Origin: HGM04593 sp045634305
GTDB taxonomy: Bacteria > Bacteroidota > Bacteroidia > Bacteroidales > Bacteroidaceae
DNA: 63,906 bases
Reading direction: 5' to 3'
Assembly (NCBI GenBank): GCA_045634305.1
Contig: JAZQZZ010000050.1
Coordinates: 1 to 63,906, forward strand
In this document: positions 25,767 through 33,621 of the stretch, one piece after another
Position numbering within the stretch: the first letter of the stretch is position 1
Layout: every line of letters starts with the position of its first letter
Translations under genes and position numbers: made by a program
Notes under the pieces: generated by a model
Told to the model about the DNA's origin: nothing
What the model saw: the letters and a program-made list of their open reading frames with translations, nothing else
The model's database searches: none

Positions 25767-26516
25767 TTAAACTTTCTTCAGTTTTTTCACTTTTCTCTCT
25801 TTGTTGAATATCGCCGGCAGGGTAGTGACAATACCCCAGCAGCGTTTTATCTGTTTCTTGGGCTCTGTGATGATGCGATGCACGAATTCGAGGTGCAGCT
25901 TGCGCATCCATGCGGGGCAGCGCTGTGGTGCGTCGGGCAGGCCGCTGTAGAAATTGAAGGCTGCACCAATGGCTATCTGCACTCCGTGCTTGAGGTATGG
26001 CTGCAGGCGTTGCATGAACTGTTCCTGCTTTGGTGCGCCAAGGGCTACCCAAATGATGTCGGCACCGTCCTGTTCTATCATGCGGGCAATGCCGGGATAG
26101 TCGAATCCATCAACTGTGCAGAAGGGGAGTTCCTTGAATGTCATGCCCTCTACATCGGGGTTCTCTTTTGCAAGGTTCTGCTGCAGGGCGTCGAGGACGT
26201 TCTGCTTGGTGCCAAGGAATATCATGCGGTGCTTGCGGGCGCGGACTACATCGATGAAGATGTCGGCTCCGCAGTAGTGTGTGCGTTTGCAGCCGTAGAT
26301 CCACTTTACGAACTTGGGTACCCAGCTGCTGTCGCAGATGGAGAAGATGCTGTCGTCGATGGTGGTGCGGTAGTCTTCGTTGCGGTGCACCATGGTAAGT
26401 ATGTTGCCGTCGGCAACGCAGATGTAGCCGGTCTTTCCTTTGGCAATGTATTCATCTATGGTTGCATGCACGGTGGGTACGTCGAATTCGTATCGTATGT
26501 CGAAATATTTTTCCAT
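25767..26516 (-). CDS. wecG: WecG/TagA/CpsF family glycosyltransferase
   Basis: 249 residues, the normal size for GT26 enzymes, which transfer ManNAc or ManNAcA to undecaprenyl-PP-GlcNAc. Seen are YICVADGNILTMVHRNEDYR, the GCKRTHYCGADIFIDVV segment and GADIIWVALGAPKQEQFM with the conserved GxPKQE. I chose the ATG at 26516 (MEKYFDI). The frame stays open to 26789, but the extra 91 residues lie across the promoter and are not family-like. First gene of the capsule operon. With wecB and wecC it points to a ManNAcA-containing glycan. Confidence 0.88.
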   Translation of the reverse strand: MEKYFDIRYEFDVPTVHATIDEYIAKGKTGYICVADGNILTMVHRNEDYRTTIDDSIFSICDSSWVPKFVKWIYGCKRTHYCGADIFIDVVRARKHRMIFLGTKQNVLDALQQNLAKENPDVEGMTFKELPFCTVDGFDYPGIARMIEQDGADIIWVALGAPKQEQFMQRLQPYLKHGVQIAIGAAFNFYSGLPDAPQRCPAWMRKLHLEFVHRIITEPKKQIKRCWGIVTTLPAIFNKERKVKKLKKV

Positions 26517-26617
26517 GTTGTGTATTATGGTGTTTACGTTCTGGAGCGGGCATGTCGCCCATTGCTCTTTTCGCTGTTTTTTTGCGTGCAATACCCGGCG
26601 CAGGTGTGCATTATTTG

Positions 26618-26652
26618 CAAAGTTAATAATTATATTATTAAAAAGCAATTTT
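26618..26652 (-). promoter_or_regulatory. Capsule operon promoter
   Basis: On the minus strand TAACTTTG (plus 26618-26625) fits TAnnTTTG, with a 20-nt AT-rich spacer and ATTG in the -33 position. The start site would lie about 95 nt before the wecG ATG. The 35-bp block repeats the ugd promoter at 1444-1478 with two differences. Confidence 0.75.
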
Positions 26653-26816
26653 ATGTGAAAGGTTTGTGCGTTTTGAACGGGCAGCGTTGAAAATGGAAAA
26701 CGAAGTTTCGACATTGCCGACAGCAGTTGGTCGCGCGTAGCATAGCTGTAGGTTATGCCGCGCGGGTTGCGAAAAGGCGGCATTGTCAAAACTCAAAGCG
26801 AAAAACTGTTTTTTAT

Positions 26817-27207
26817 TAAGACAGAAGAACAGAAGCACATAAGGTTATTGCACAGGTCGTTTATTTTCACAGCTTTATGGTATTAGATAAGTTGCTGGAA
26901 ATTCTTTCCAAGTTGCAATAGTTTGAATTCGTGTCAAAGTGAGAGCTGGCTTTCCCGTTGCCGCAAATTCAAACTCTTGACAGTCGCATGGGAACAATGC
27001 GACAATATTATCTAAAACCGGAATGCATTTTTTGTTCTTTTGTACTTTTGTTCAAAAATAAATTAATTCGCAATGTCCTCTTAGGTATAGGAACAGTTTA
27101 TGATGGCGCCCTGTGGGTCGCGACAAGACGATGTTATCAAAACTATATTAAATTCAAGACAGAAGAACATAAGGACATAAGATTTTTTGCGCAGGTCGTT
27201 TATTTTT
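26817..27207. repeat. Inverted copy of the dispersed repeat, capsule locus right edge
   Basis: The reverse complement matches the left array (3742-4334) over its whole length: the tail with ATAAACGACCTG, the CGCGACCCA block, CCTAAGAGGACATTGCGAAT, and then the core with all three dyads. It starts just upstream of the capsule promoter and ends 33 bp before the sigma-like gene. The left array and this copy enclose about 22.5 kb. Confidence 0.9.
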
Positions 27208-27239
27208 GCTTGCTTGGGGTTTTGAAGTCGGTGAGGGGT

Positions 27240-27713
27240 TCAGTTGTCCCAGACGTGGATGAGGGTGTGACGGGCTTGGCGGAGGTGGTTCCTAACTTGT
27301 GCGGTTGTGGTGTTCATTGCTTGGGCGATGGTTGTGTGGGCGTAGCCGTGGAGTCTGAGGGTGACGGTGGCAGCCTGGTGAGGTGTGAGGCGGGACATCA
27401 TTTGTATCTGTTCCAAGAGGGTGTATTCTTTGTTGCTCACCGGCAGCATGGGGTTGAGGGTGCCGCGGTGGGCGAGGTGGTGGAGTTCGTGGAAATCGGC
27501 GTTCTCGATGGTGCGGTGGAAGGTGTTCTTCATTACTATCTTTGCCCAGGTGTTGAAGCCGATGAGTGTGGGTGGGTAGGCTGTGGCGCGTGTGACAAGG
27601 TGTGAGAGGGTTTCGGCCAGGAGTTTGTCGGCGAGGTGCGGGGTGTTGCCTGTGAGTTGGTGCGCGTAGGCGCGCAGTATGCGGTGCATGCTGTCGGAGT
27701 TTTTGTTGTTCAT
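27240..27713 (-). CDS. Sigma-70-like (ECF) factor, divergent
   Basis: 157 residues. The order fits an ECF sigma factor: region 2-like helices at about 10-75 (NTWAKIVMKNTFHRTIEN resembles the W..I.RN.F.D pattern) and a region 4 HTH at about 108-152 (LTPHQAATVTLRLHGYAHTT, then TTAQVRNHLRQARHTLI). Acidic residues usual in region 2 are few, so it is a divergent member. No anti-sigma gene is adjacent. Its coding strand is unusually rich in ACC/CAC codons compared with neighbours. Function unknown. Confidence 0.7.
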   Translation of the reverse strand: MNNKNSDSMHRILRAYAHQLTGNTPHLADKLLAETLSHLVTRATAYPPTLIGFNTWAKIVMKNTFHRTIENADFHELHHLAHRGTLNPMLPVSNKEYTLLEQIQMMSRLTPHQAATVTLRLHGYAHTTIAQAMNTTTAQVRNHLRQARHTLIHVWDN

Positions 27714-28021
27714 GGTGGTTCTGCTTTATTTGTTGTGTTACAAATATACCACACCGGATGACCCTTTGGCAAGTGTTTGCGTGTTAAGAAAGGTTAAGGC
27801 GGGAGCGGAAAGCTCGTGCCAACGAGCGAAACGTAAAGCTTGCTTTAGCGTTTCACAGCGAGTGCAGCCGAGGTTCAATCGCGCGAAGTGCGGTTAAAGC
27901 CTAAAAGGGCGAAAAAGCCTACAAGGCCCAAAAGGCAGGTGGGGCATTTTGCCTGACGGCAAATAAAGCGGCAAAACCTAAAAGAGCTAAAAAGCCCAAA
28001 AATCCTAAAAGGCTGGCGGGG
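27714..28021. other. Intergenic region with 9-bp periodic repeats
   Basis: No gene was seen. A hairpin at 27829-27856 pairs GAAACG-TAAAGC with GCTTTAGCGTTTC (one bulge). Two blocks, about 27895-27933 and 27978-28014, show a degenerate 9-base period (variants of CCTAAAAGG, GCTAAAAAG, CCCAAAAAT). The region lies downstream of the nuclease gene and upstream of the sigma-like gene. Confidence 0.6.
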
Positions 28022-28918
28022 TTATTCTTCGACTTGGGTGTAGTTTCTGAGGCCGCTCCATGAGCCGATGTTGTATTGGCGCTCGATGGTGTTCTCGACT
28101 TTGTCGGGGATGTTGCAGAAGAAGTCGATGCCGGTGAAGTGCTCGAGGAAGTCGATGGTGCAGACTTCGGTGCGGCTCTCGCCGTTGACGTGCTTGAAGA
28201 GGAGACCGAGGCTTTTGTAGGTGTTGTTCTTGAGGCAGAGGAGGGCCATGAAGTAGTAGTCGGTGACGGTGGGGCAGGTGCCGACGGTGCGGTATTCGCC
28301 TTCGCGGATGCGGCCGCCCTTGACGACATAGAGGGTGTCGCAGAAGCCGCTGTTGCGTCCCCAGCCTTGTACGAGGCCTTCGCAGTCGCTCCAGGCGCCG
28401 GTGTTGAAACGGCTGTACATGGGGGAGATGTTGCTGTAGTAGAAGGTTTGTTCGTTGGCGTCCTGTGAGTAGACGCGGTCGTAGGAGGCGACGATGTGGC
28501 CGCGCACGAAGCCGTTGCGGTTGATTTCGTTCTTGGTCATGACGTAGTGCTCGGGCATGTCGGGGCAGGGCTGGAAGGGGTCGCCGCCCCATTCGGTGTT
28601 GTCCCAATTGTCGCGCTTCCAGCTGATGGCTCTGTTGCTGGGGTCGAAGGTGAAGGCTGTCCAGCGGCTGTGTTTGCGGGTGGGGTTGTGGGAGATGCTG
28701 TAGGTGATGTTCTCCTTGCCGTTGACGGTTGTGGTGTGCGAGAGGAAGAGGTCGCTGTGTTCAATGGCGGGTATCTCGATGCGTGTGGCGTACTTGCCGG
28801 CGTGCAGGGTGTTGGCGTTCTTGTTACTTGGGTCGATGGCGGGGGCATCGCTGCCGTTTGTTCCGTGGCACGAGGTGAGCAATGCGAGGGTGAGGAGGGC
28901 AAGGAGTGTGTTTCTCAT
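28022..28918 (-). CDS. DNA/RNA non-specific endonuclease, lipoprotein
   Basis: 298 residues. A lipoprotein signal ends in LLTSC at about residue 17, so the protein is probably anchored in an outer membrane facing the periplasm or the outside. The beta-beta-alpha-metal nuclease core shows FVRGHIVASYDR near 140 (family motif DRGH; Asp is Val here, Arg and His kept), then YYSNISPMYSRFNTGAW with the metal-binding Asn, and EGLVQGW. It would degrade extracellular nucleic acid. The gene is separated by 75 bp from the L31 gene upstream. Confidence 0.85.
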   Translation of the reverse strand: MRNTLLALLTLALLTSCHGTNGSDAPAIDPSNKNANTLHAGKYATRIEIPAIEHSDLFLSHTTTVNGKENITYSISHNPTRKHSRWTAFTFDPSNRAISWKRDNWDNTEWGGDPFQPCPDMPEHYVMTKNEINRNGFVRGHIVASYDRVYSQDANEQTFYYSNISPMYSRFNTGAWSDCEGLVQGWGRNSGFCDTLYVVKGGRIREGEYRTVGTCPTVTDYYFMALLCLKNNTYKSLGLLFKHVNGESRTEVCTIDFLEHFTGIDFFCNIPDKVENTIERQYNIGSWSGLRNYTQVEE

Positions 28919-28947
28919 GGTTGTGGGTGTTCGCTTATTGGCATAAA

Positions 28948-28973
28948 AAAAGGTGTACCGAGATACACCTTTT
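28948..28973 (-). terminator. Intrinsic terminator of rpmE2
   Basis: A 10-bp stem AAAAGGTGTA/TACACCTTTT with a 6-nt loop, followed on the minus strand by a run of T, 20 bp after the L31 stop. Confidence 0.85.
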
Positions 28974-28993
28974 ATATAAATCGTCGAGTTCGA

Positions 28994-29248
28994 TTACTTC
29001 TTCAATGTTTTGCTGTAACGGCTCATGAACTTGTCCACACGACCTGCTGTGTCGACCAACTTTGCCTTACCTGTGTAGAATGGGTGAGAGGTGTTAGAGA
29101 TCTCAAGCTTGATCAATGGGTAGGTCTCACCTTCGAATTCGATAGTCTCTTTTGTGTTGCAGGTTGACTGCGAAAGGAAGCAGTCGCCATTTGACATGTC
29201 CTTGAATACAACCGGACGATAAGCTGCGGGATGAATGTCTTTTTTCAT
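28994..29248 (-). CDS. rpmE2: 50S ribosomal protein L31, type B
   Basis: 84 residues, matching type B L31 in length and sequence: MKKDIHPAAYRPVVFKDMSN, FEGETYPLIKLEISNTSHPF, YTGKAKLVDTAGRVDKF. The zinc-binding CxxC pair of type A proteins is absent. It is part of the large ribosomal subunit. The gene stands alone between a consensus promoter and a terminator. Confidence 0.96.
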   Translation of the reverse strand: MKKDIHPAAYRPVVFKDMSNGDCFLSQSTCNTKETIEFEGETYPLIKLEISNTSHPFYTGKAKLVDTAGRVDKFMSRYSKTLKK

Positions 29249-29313
29249 TGTTATTGTTGTTATTAAATTATTTATTTGCTGTCACAAAAATGTGTGCATT
29301 ACTTTACGAGGTG

Positions 29314-29344
29314 CAAAGGTAGCTTTTTTTGTGCAAACGGCAAA
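29314..29344 (-). promoter_or_regulatory. Consensus promoter of rpmE2
   Basis: On the minus strand TTTG (plus 29341-29344), a 19-nt spacer and TACCTTTG (29314-29321) match the Bacteroides sigma consensus exactly, about 70 bp before the L31 ATG. Confidence 0.8.
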
Positions 29345-29366
29345 ACTTTTTTTGTGTTTTTTGGTG

Positions 29367-30035
29367 TTATTCGCAAAATATGCTTGAACCGAGCCTTATG
29401 TGGGTGCTGCCGTGGGCGATGGCGATGGGGTGGTCGTCGCTCATGCCGGCCGAGATGATGTCGAATCTTGGGTTGCCGGCAAAATATTGCTCTTTGATTT
29501 CGGTGAACAGTTGCCGGGCTTGTGAAAATTCGCTGTGCAGCTGTGTGGTGTCATCGGTGTTGCTTGCCATGCACATGATGCCGCGCAACTCGATGTTGGA
29601 AAGTTGCTGCCACTCGCCCTGGGCGAGCATGTCGCGGCACTCCTGTGGGGTGAGGCCGAACTTGGTCTCTTCCTGTGCTATGTGTATCTGCAGCAGGCAG
29701 GGGATGCGGCGGCCGGCCTTAGCGCCCTGGCGGTCGACCTCGCACAGCAGCTTGTAGCTGTCGATGCTGTGTATGAGGTGCACGAAGGGGGCAATGTACT
29801 TGACTTTGTTTGTCTGCAGGTGCCCGATGAAGTGCCAGTTGATGTCCTTGGGCAGCGAGGCGTGCTTGGCGGTGAGGTCCTGGGCCTTGCTCTCGCCAAA
29901 GTCGCGTTGCCCGGCATCGTAGGCTGCCTGGATGGCTTCGGCGGGGTGGTATTTTGACACGGCAATGAGCGTCACCCCGGGTGGCAGGGTGGCGCGCAGT
30001 GCTGTTATCCTTTCGGCTATGTGGTTATGCTTCAT
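29367..30035 (-). CDS. YggS-family pyridoxal-phosphate homeostasis protein
   Basis: 222 residues forming an alanine-racemase-like barrel that binds PLP. The lysine is in LIAVSKYHPAEAIQAAYDAG, followed by RDFGESKAQDL, INWHFIGHLQTNKVKYI, GIMCMAS and IRLGSSIFCE at the end. The family keeps free PLP low and is not an active racemase. The ATG at 30035 (MKHNHIAE) is chosen. The frame is open further upstream but only in the coding region of the previous gene. It overlaps the DUF4494 gene by 11 bp, implying co-translation. Confidence 0.9.
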   Translation of the reverse strand: MKHNHIAERITALRATLPPGVTLIAVSKYHPAEAIQAAYDAGQRDFGESKAQDLTAKHASLPKDINWHFIGHLQTNKVKYIAPFVHLIHSIDSYKLLCEVDRQGAKAGRRIPCLLQIHIAQEETKFGLTPQECRDMLAQGEWQQLSNIELRGIMCMASNTDDTTQLHSEFSQARQLFTEIKEQYFAGNPRFDIISAGMSDDHPIAIAHGSTHIRLGSSIFCE

Positions 30036-30462
30036 AGCGGAAAATGTCAACGATGGCGCTTTCGTTGACAGATGCGAGGTTGTAGTCCATGATGGAGTCC
30101 TCCATGTGCTTGTTGAGGTTCTTGACGGCGTTGGTGACATCCTCGGCCTTTACAAGGATTACAACCGATGATTTCTTTTCCTTTGCCGAGACTTCGTCGA
30201 TGGTGACCATGGTGATTTTGCACTTGAACCACTTGTCGGCGGTCTCGCTGATGCTGTCGACCAACTCGTTGTACTTGGTGCGCTCCATCTTGTTGATGTT
30301 GAACTCGCCTGTTACCTGTGGCTGCAGCTCCTTGGTGATGCGTTTCTCAATCTCGGTGAAGGTGAAGCCTTGTACCAGGTATGTTTCATTTACTTTTGTG
30401 TTGAGGCCCTTCTCGCCCGGACGCTCGTATGTCACTTTTACTTCGAACCAGCTTTGTACCAT
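30025..30462 (-). CDS. DUF4494 family protein
   Basis: 145 residues, a Bacteroidota-specific family of unknown function. Typical stretches are MVQSWFEVKVTYER, TYLVQGFTFTEIEKRITKEL and WFKCKITMVTIDE. It is predicted to be soluble, alpha/beta and possibly dimeric. The next gene downstream is yggS, with which it overlaps. This linkage may matter for amino-acid or PLP metabolism, but nothing in the sequence shows it. Confidence 0.85.
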   Translation of the reverse strand: MVQSWFEVKVTYERPGEKGLNTKVNETYLVQGFTFTEIEKRITKELQPQVTGEFNINKMERTKYNELVDSISETADKWFKCKITMVTIDEVSAKEKKSSVVILVKAEDVTNAVKNLNKHMEDSIMDYNLASVNESAIVDIFRYEA

Positions 30463-30496
30463 GATTATAATGTGTTTTTGATGTTAATGAAAAAAT

Positions 30497-30525
30497 AGTC
30501 GCGGAGAACCGCGACTGCAAAGGTA
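30497..30525 (-). terminator. Hairpin with T-run, overlapping a TAnnTTTG box
   Basis: On the minus strand the 8-bp stem AGTCGCGG/CCGCGACT with a 4-nt loop (30497-30516) is followed by ATTTTTTC, as in an intrinsic terminator of the 30563-32220 genes. Just before it TACCTTTG (30518-30525) matches a -7 box, so the hairpin might instead mark the 5' end of the DUF4494 transcript. Confidence 0.6.
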
Positions 30526-30562
30526 GTAAATGAAAATTTTTATTTGTTGCTTTTTCGCTTTT

Positions 30563-30862
30563 TTATGCAAAATATTTTTTCCGGCTGTTGTTGAAGCGCA
30601 GGACGCGGGTGAGTAGGGTGTACTCCTCATCGTCCTCGTCGAACTCGTACTCTTCGTCGACGTCGGTTTGGCTGTACTCTTCGTCGTCGTAGTCTATCTC
30701 GTCGTCCTCGGCGTTGCCGTCGGTGGGCATTGTGTTTTGCATGATGCTTGTCTTGCCCAGCGGGGTGAGCCCGAAGAGTTCGAGTTCCTGATAGGGGAGC
30801 ATTGACTCGCCGCTCTCGCGTGTGAGTGCATCCAGTATTTCACTGAGTTCTTTGTCAATCAT
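30563..30862 (-). CDS. Small acidic hypothetical protein
   Basis: 99 residues. The first 45 residues are helical (LSEILDALTRESGESMLPYQ). The middle, about 50-80, is almost only Asp, Glu and Tyr, and the last 18 are basic (RVLRFNNSRKKYFA). No known domain was recognised. It lies 20 bp after the malic enzyme gene and is probably co-transcribed with it. The highly acidic segment suggests binding to a basic partner, which is inference only. Confidence 0.6.
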   Translation of the reverse strand: MIDKELSEILDALTRESGESMLPYQELELFGLTPLGKTSIMQNTMPTDGNAEDDEIDYDDEEYSQTDVDEEYEFDEDDEEYTLLTRVLRFNNSRKKYFA

Positions 30863-30882
30863 AATTATGGTGGTTTAAGGTG

Positions 30883-32220
30883 TTATTTCTCTTTTTCAAT
30901 GCGTCGCTTGCCGATGGAGTGCCTCACATATTCGCGGGCAAAGAAGTTTTCGTTCTCTACGCGGGTGAGCAGTGTCTGCCTGTATTCCTTGAATGATGGG
31001 ATACCGCGCCGTGCAACGCCGCTTTCCATTGCTGCCTTTGCCACGGCAGACGAGACTTCGGTTAGCAGGCGCGGGTCGCCGGGCTTGGGGAGTATGTATT
31101 CCGCTCCGAAGGTGAGCGTGCGGCCGTATTGCTGTTGGATGTCCTTGCCAGTGGCTTGCCTGGCAATTGCGGCTATGGCTTGGGCGGCGGCAATCTTCAT
31201 GGGCTCGTTTATTGTTGTGGAGAGTGTGTCGAGTGCTCCGCGGAACAGGTAGGGGAACGAGAGGACATTGTTTATCTGGTTGGGACTGTCGCTGCGTCCG
31301 GTGGCGACAACGGCGTCGGGGCGCCAGGTCTTTGCCTGCTTGTACGATATCTCGGGCACGGGGTTGGCGAGTGCAAAGATTATTGGTGTGTGGCGCATTG
31401 ACTTTATATCGCTCTCGGTCAGCAGGTCGCCCTTTGAGAGGCCGATGAAGGCGTCGGCGCCGTCTATGGCCTGGGAAAGGGTGCTGATGTTGCTGTCGGT
31501 TGCAAAGCGGCGTTTCATGTCGTTGAGGCCGGTGCGGCGGGTGGTGATGACGCCTTTGCTGTCGAGCATGGTTATCTGTTGGCGTGCGATGCCCATCTCC
31601 AACAGCATGCCGGCGCTTGAGAGGGCTGCGGCGCCGGCGCCGTTGATGACAATTCTTATGCTGCGGATCTCCTTGCCGGTGACCTCGCAGGCATTGAGCA
31701 GCGCGGCGGCAACGGTGACGGCTGTGCCGTGCTGGTCGTCGTGCAACACGGGGATGTCGAGCAATTCGCGAAGCCGCTTTTCGATGTAGAAGCATTCGGG
31801 TGCCTTGATGTCCTCGAGGTTGATACCGCCGAATGTGGGGGCGAGGGACTGGATGGTGGCGACGACTTTCTCGGGTTCTTCGTCGCTGATTTCGATGTCG
31901 AACGCGTCGATGTCGGCGTATGTCTTGAACAGCATTGCCTTGCCTTCCATCACCGGCTTGGATGCCAGCGCACCGCGGTTGCCGAGCCCCAGCAGTGACG
32001 TGCCGTTGCTGATGACGGCTACCAGGTTGCCTTTATTGGTGTAGCGGTAGGCTCTCCATCGCTCTTTGCTTATCTCCATTGCAGGAGCTGCCACTCCGGG
32101 CGTGTATGCCAGGCTTAGTTCTTCGGGGGTGCCGATGGGCTTGGAGGGGATGGTGGCTGTTTTGCCCGCCTTGCCGGCGCTATGGTATTCGAGGGCTCTG
32201 CTCTTGAAAAAATCGTCCAT
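30883..32220 (-). CDS. NAD(P)-dependent malic enzyme, short form
   Basis: 445 residues. It decarboxylates malate to pyruvate. Seen are LAYTPGVAAPAMEIS, LLGLGNRGALASKPVMEGKA, DIDAFDIEISDEEPEKVV, the metal site LPVLHDDQHGTAV-like stretch (PVLHDDQHGTAVTVAAALLN) and the NAD(P) loop NGAGAAALSSAGMLLEMG. The usual Bacteroidota and enterobacterial MaeB carries a C-terminal phosphotransacetylase-like domain giving about 760 residues. That domain is absent here and the protein ends at a normal stop. Confidence 0.88.
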   Translation of the reverse strand: MDDFFKSRALEYHSAGKAGKTATIPSKPIGTPEELSLAYTPGVAAPAMEISKERWRAYRYTNKGNLVAVISNGTSLLGLGNRGALASKPVMEGKAMLFKTYADIDAFDIEISDEEPEKVVATIQSLAPTFGGINLEDIKAPECFYIEKRLRELLDIPVLHDDQHGTAVTVAAALLNACEVTGKEIRSIRIVINGAGAAALSSAGMLLEMGIARQQITMLDSKGVITTRRTGLNDMKRRFATDSNISTLSQAIDGADAFIGLSKGDLLTESDIKSMRHTPIIFALANPVPEISYKQAKTWRPDAVVATGRSDSPNQINNVLSFPYLFRGALDTLSTTINEPMKIAAAQAIAAIARQATGKDIQQQYGRTLTFGAEYILPKPGDPRLLTEVSSAVAKAAMESGVARRGIPSFKEYRQTLLTRVENENFFAREYVRHSIGKRRIEKEK

Positions 32221-32269
32221 GTCTTTTTTTATTATTCCAACAATGGCGGCGGCATTTTGTTTGCGTGGC

Positions 32270-32300
32270 TTTGTTGTTTCGCCATAAAAATGTATCTTCG
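32270..32300 (+). promoter_or_regulatory. Promoter of the nitroreductase operon
   Basis: TTTG at 32270-32273, a 19-nt spacer and TATCTTCG at 32293-32300 (one mismatch from TAnnTTTG), 20 bp before the ATG at 32321 and divergent from the malic enzyme gene. Confidence 0.65.
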
Positions 32301-32320
32301 CGCTATAATCCTTTTATAGT

Positions 32321-32857
32321 ATGGAGAATTTGCTGGAGCTGTTGAAGAATAGACGCAGTTCGCGCGTGTTTACCGACGAACTGATTGATAAAGAGACGGT
32401 GTGTAACCTGATGAAGGCGGTGCTGATGTCGCCGTCGGGGCGCAGGATAAATCCTTGGGAGTTTGTGCTCGTTGAGGACAAGGAGATGCTGAAGGCGCTG
32501 TCGAAGTGCAAGGAGCATGGCGCGGGGCTGCTTGAGGGAGCAGCCGTTGCCGTAGTAGTGCTTGCCGATACTACAAAGACTGATGTGTGGATTGAGGATT
32601 GCTCAATTGCGACGATAATTCTGCAGCTTGCGGCCGAGGAGTATGGCCTTGGCAGTTGCTGGGTGCAGATGCGACTTCGCAAGGATGCCGACGGTAACAT
32701 GGCCGAGGATAATGTGCGTGCCCTGTTGGGTGTTCCCGCGCACTATGCGGTGCTTTCAATAGTTGGTATTGGCCACAAGGCGCGCGAGACACAGCCGTTT
32801 GACGAGGAGAATTTGCAGTGGGATAAAATTCACGTAGGACGTTTTGGAAATGAATGA
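32321..32857 (+). CDS. Nitroreductase family protein
   Basis: 178 residues, a flavin (FMN) oxidoreductase using NAD(P)H. Seen are the N-terminal RRSSRVFTDELIDKE and LMSPSGRRINPWEFVLVED that bind FMN phosphate, then AAEEYGLGSCWVQMRLR and LSIVGIGHKA. The length is typical of the compact subgroup. The physiological substrate cannot be told. First of a plus-strand run of closely spaced genes; its stop overlaps the next start. Confidence 0.88.
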   Translation: MENLLELLKNRRSSRVFTDELIDKETVCNLMKAVLMSPSGRRINPWEFVLVEDKEMLKALSKCKEHGAGLLEGAAVAVVVLADTTKTDVWIEDCSIATIILQLAAEEYGLGSCWVQMRLRKDADGNMAEDNVRALLGVPAHYAVLSIVGIGHKARETQPFDEENLQWDKIHVGRFGNE

Positions 32858-33620
32858 GAATATAGTGCTTGTCGGTGCCGGCAACATGGCAACGGCAATA
32901 GCCTGCTCCTTGAAAGAGGGTGGCAACGTGCCGGTGGCGGTGTGGAGCCGCACGCTTGAGTCGGCGGCATTGCTTGGCGGCAGGGTGGGGTGTGCGTTTA
33001 CCGATGATCTTGCATCGTTGCCGGCTGCTGACATTGTCATAATATCCGTTGCCGACAGTGCTTTGCGCGACGTGGCGGCTGCTGTGGCCCGGCGTTTCCC
33101 CGATGCGCTGCTGTTGCACACGGCGGGAAGCGTGCCCATGGATGCTTTGCGCGAGGCAGGTGTAGTGCGTTACGGGGTGCTTTACCCGATGCAGACTGTG
33201 AACAAAAACAGCCCGGCATCGCTGAAGAATGTAACGACGTTTATCGAGGGGTGCAATGATGCTGTCACTGCGCAGATAGAGAGGGTTGCATCAATTGTCA
33301 GCGACAAGGTGGTGTATGCAACCAGCGAGCAGCGCGGTTCGTTGCATGTGGCGGCTGTTTTTGCATGCAACTTTCCGAATGCGGTATACAACATGGCTTA
33401 TGAGCTGATGCAGCGTAACGGCTTGCCGTTCGATGCGATGTTGCCGCTGATTGACGAGGCTGCCCGCAAGGTGCACCGCATGTCGCCGCTAGAGGCACAG
33501 ACTGGTCCCGCACGTCGCGGCGACGAGAATGTGATGAATGCCCACAAGTCAATGCTCGACGATGAGCTCGCCAATATATACGAGACATTGAGCAATTATA
33601 TAATGAAGAGAAACAGGTAA
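32850..33620 (+). CDS. Rossmann-like/DUF2520 domain reductase
   Basis: 256 residues. The N-terminal nucleotide-binding domain begins IVLVGAGNMATAIACSLKEG, like pyrroline-5-carboxylate reductase. The C-terminal helical DUF2520 domain includes HVAAVFACNFPNAVYNMAYE and SPLEAQTGPARRGD. Families of this type are predicted NAD(P)-dependent oxidoreductases with unknown substrate. The ATG at 32850 overlaps the nitroreductase stop by 8 bp. A TTG six bases earlier is possible. Confidence 0.85.
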   Translation: MNENIVLVGAGNMATAIACSLKEGGNVPVAVWSRTLESAALLGGRVGCAFTDDLASLPAADIVIISVADSALRDVAAAVARRFPDALLLHTAGSVPMDALREAGVVRYGVLYPMQTVNKNSPASLKNVTTFIEGCNDAVTAQIERVASIVSDKVVYATSEQRGSLHVAAVFACNFPNAVYNMAYELMQRNGLPFDAMLPLIDEAARKVHRMSPLEAQTGPARRGDENVMNAHKSMLDDELANIYETLSNYIMKRNR

Positions 33621-33621
33621 T

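Noticed and set aside
26958..27605. 215-residue plus-strand open frame across the right repeat
   Set aside because: It runs from the repeat into the antisense of the sigma-like gene, and the protein is low in complexity.
28076..29167. Plus-strand open frames of 130 and 223 residues
   Set aside because: They are antisense to the nuclease and L31 genes, very rich in Val, Ala and Gly, and lack a start context.
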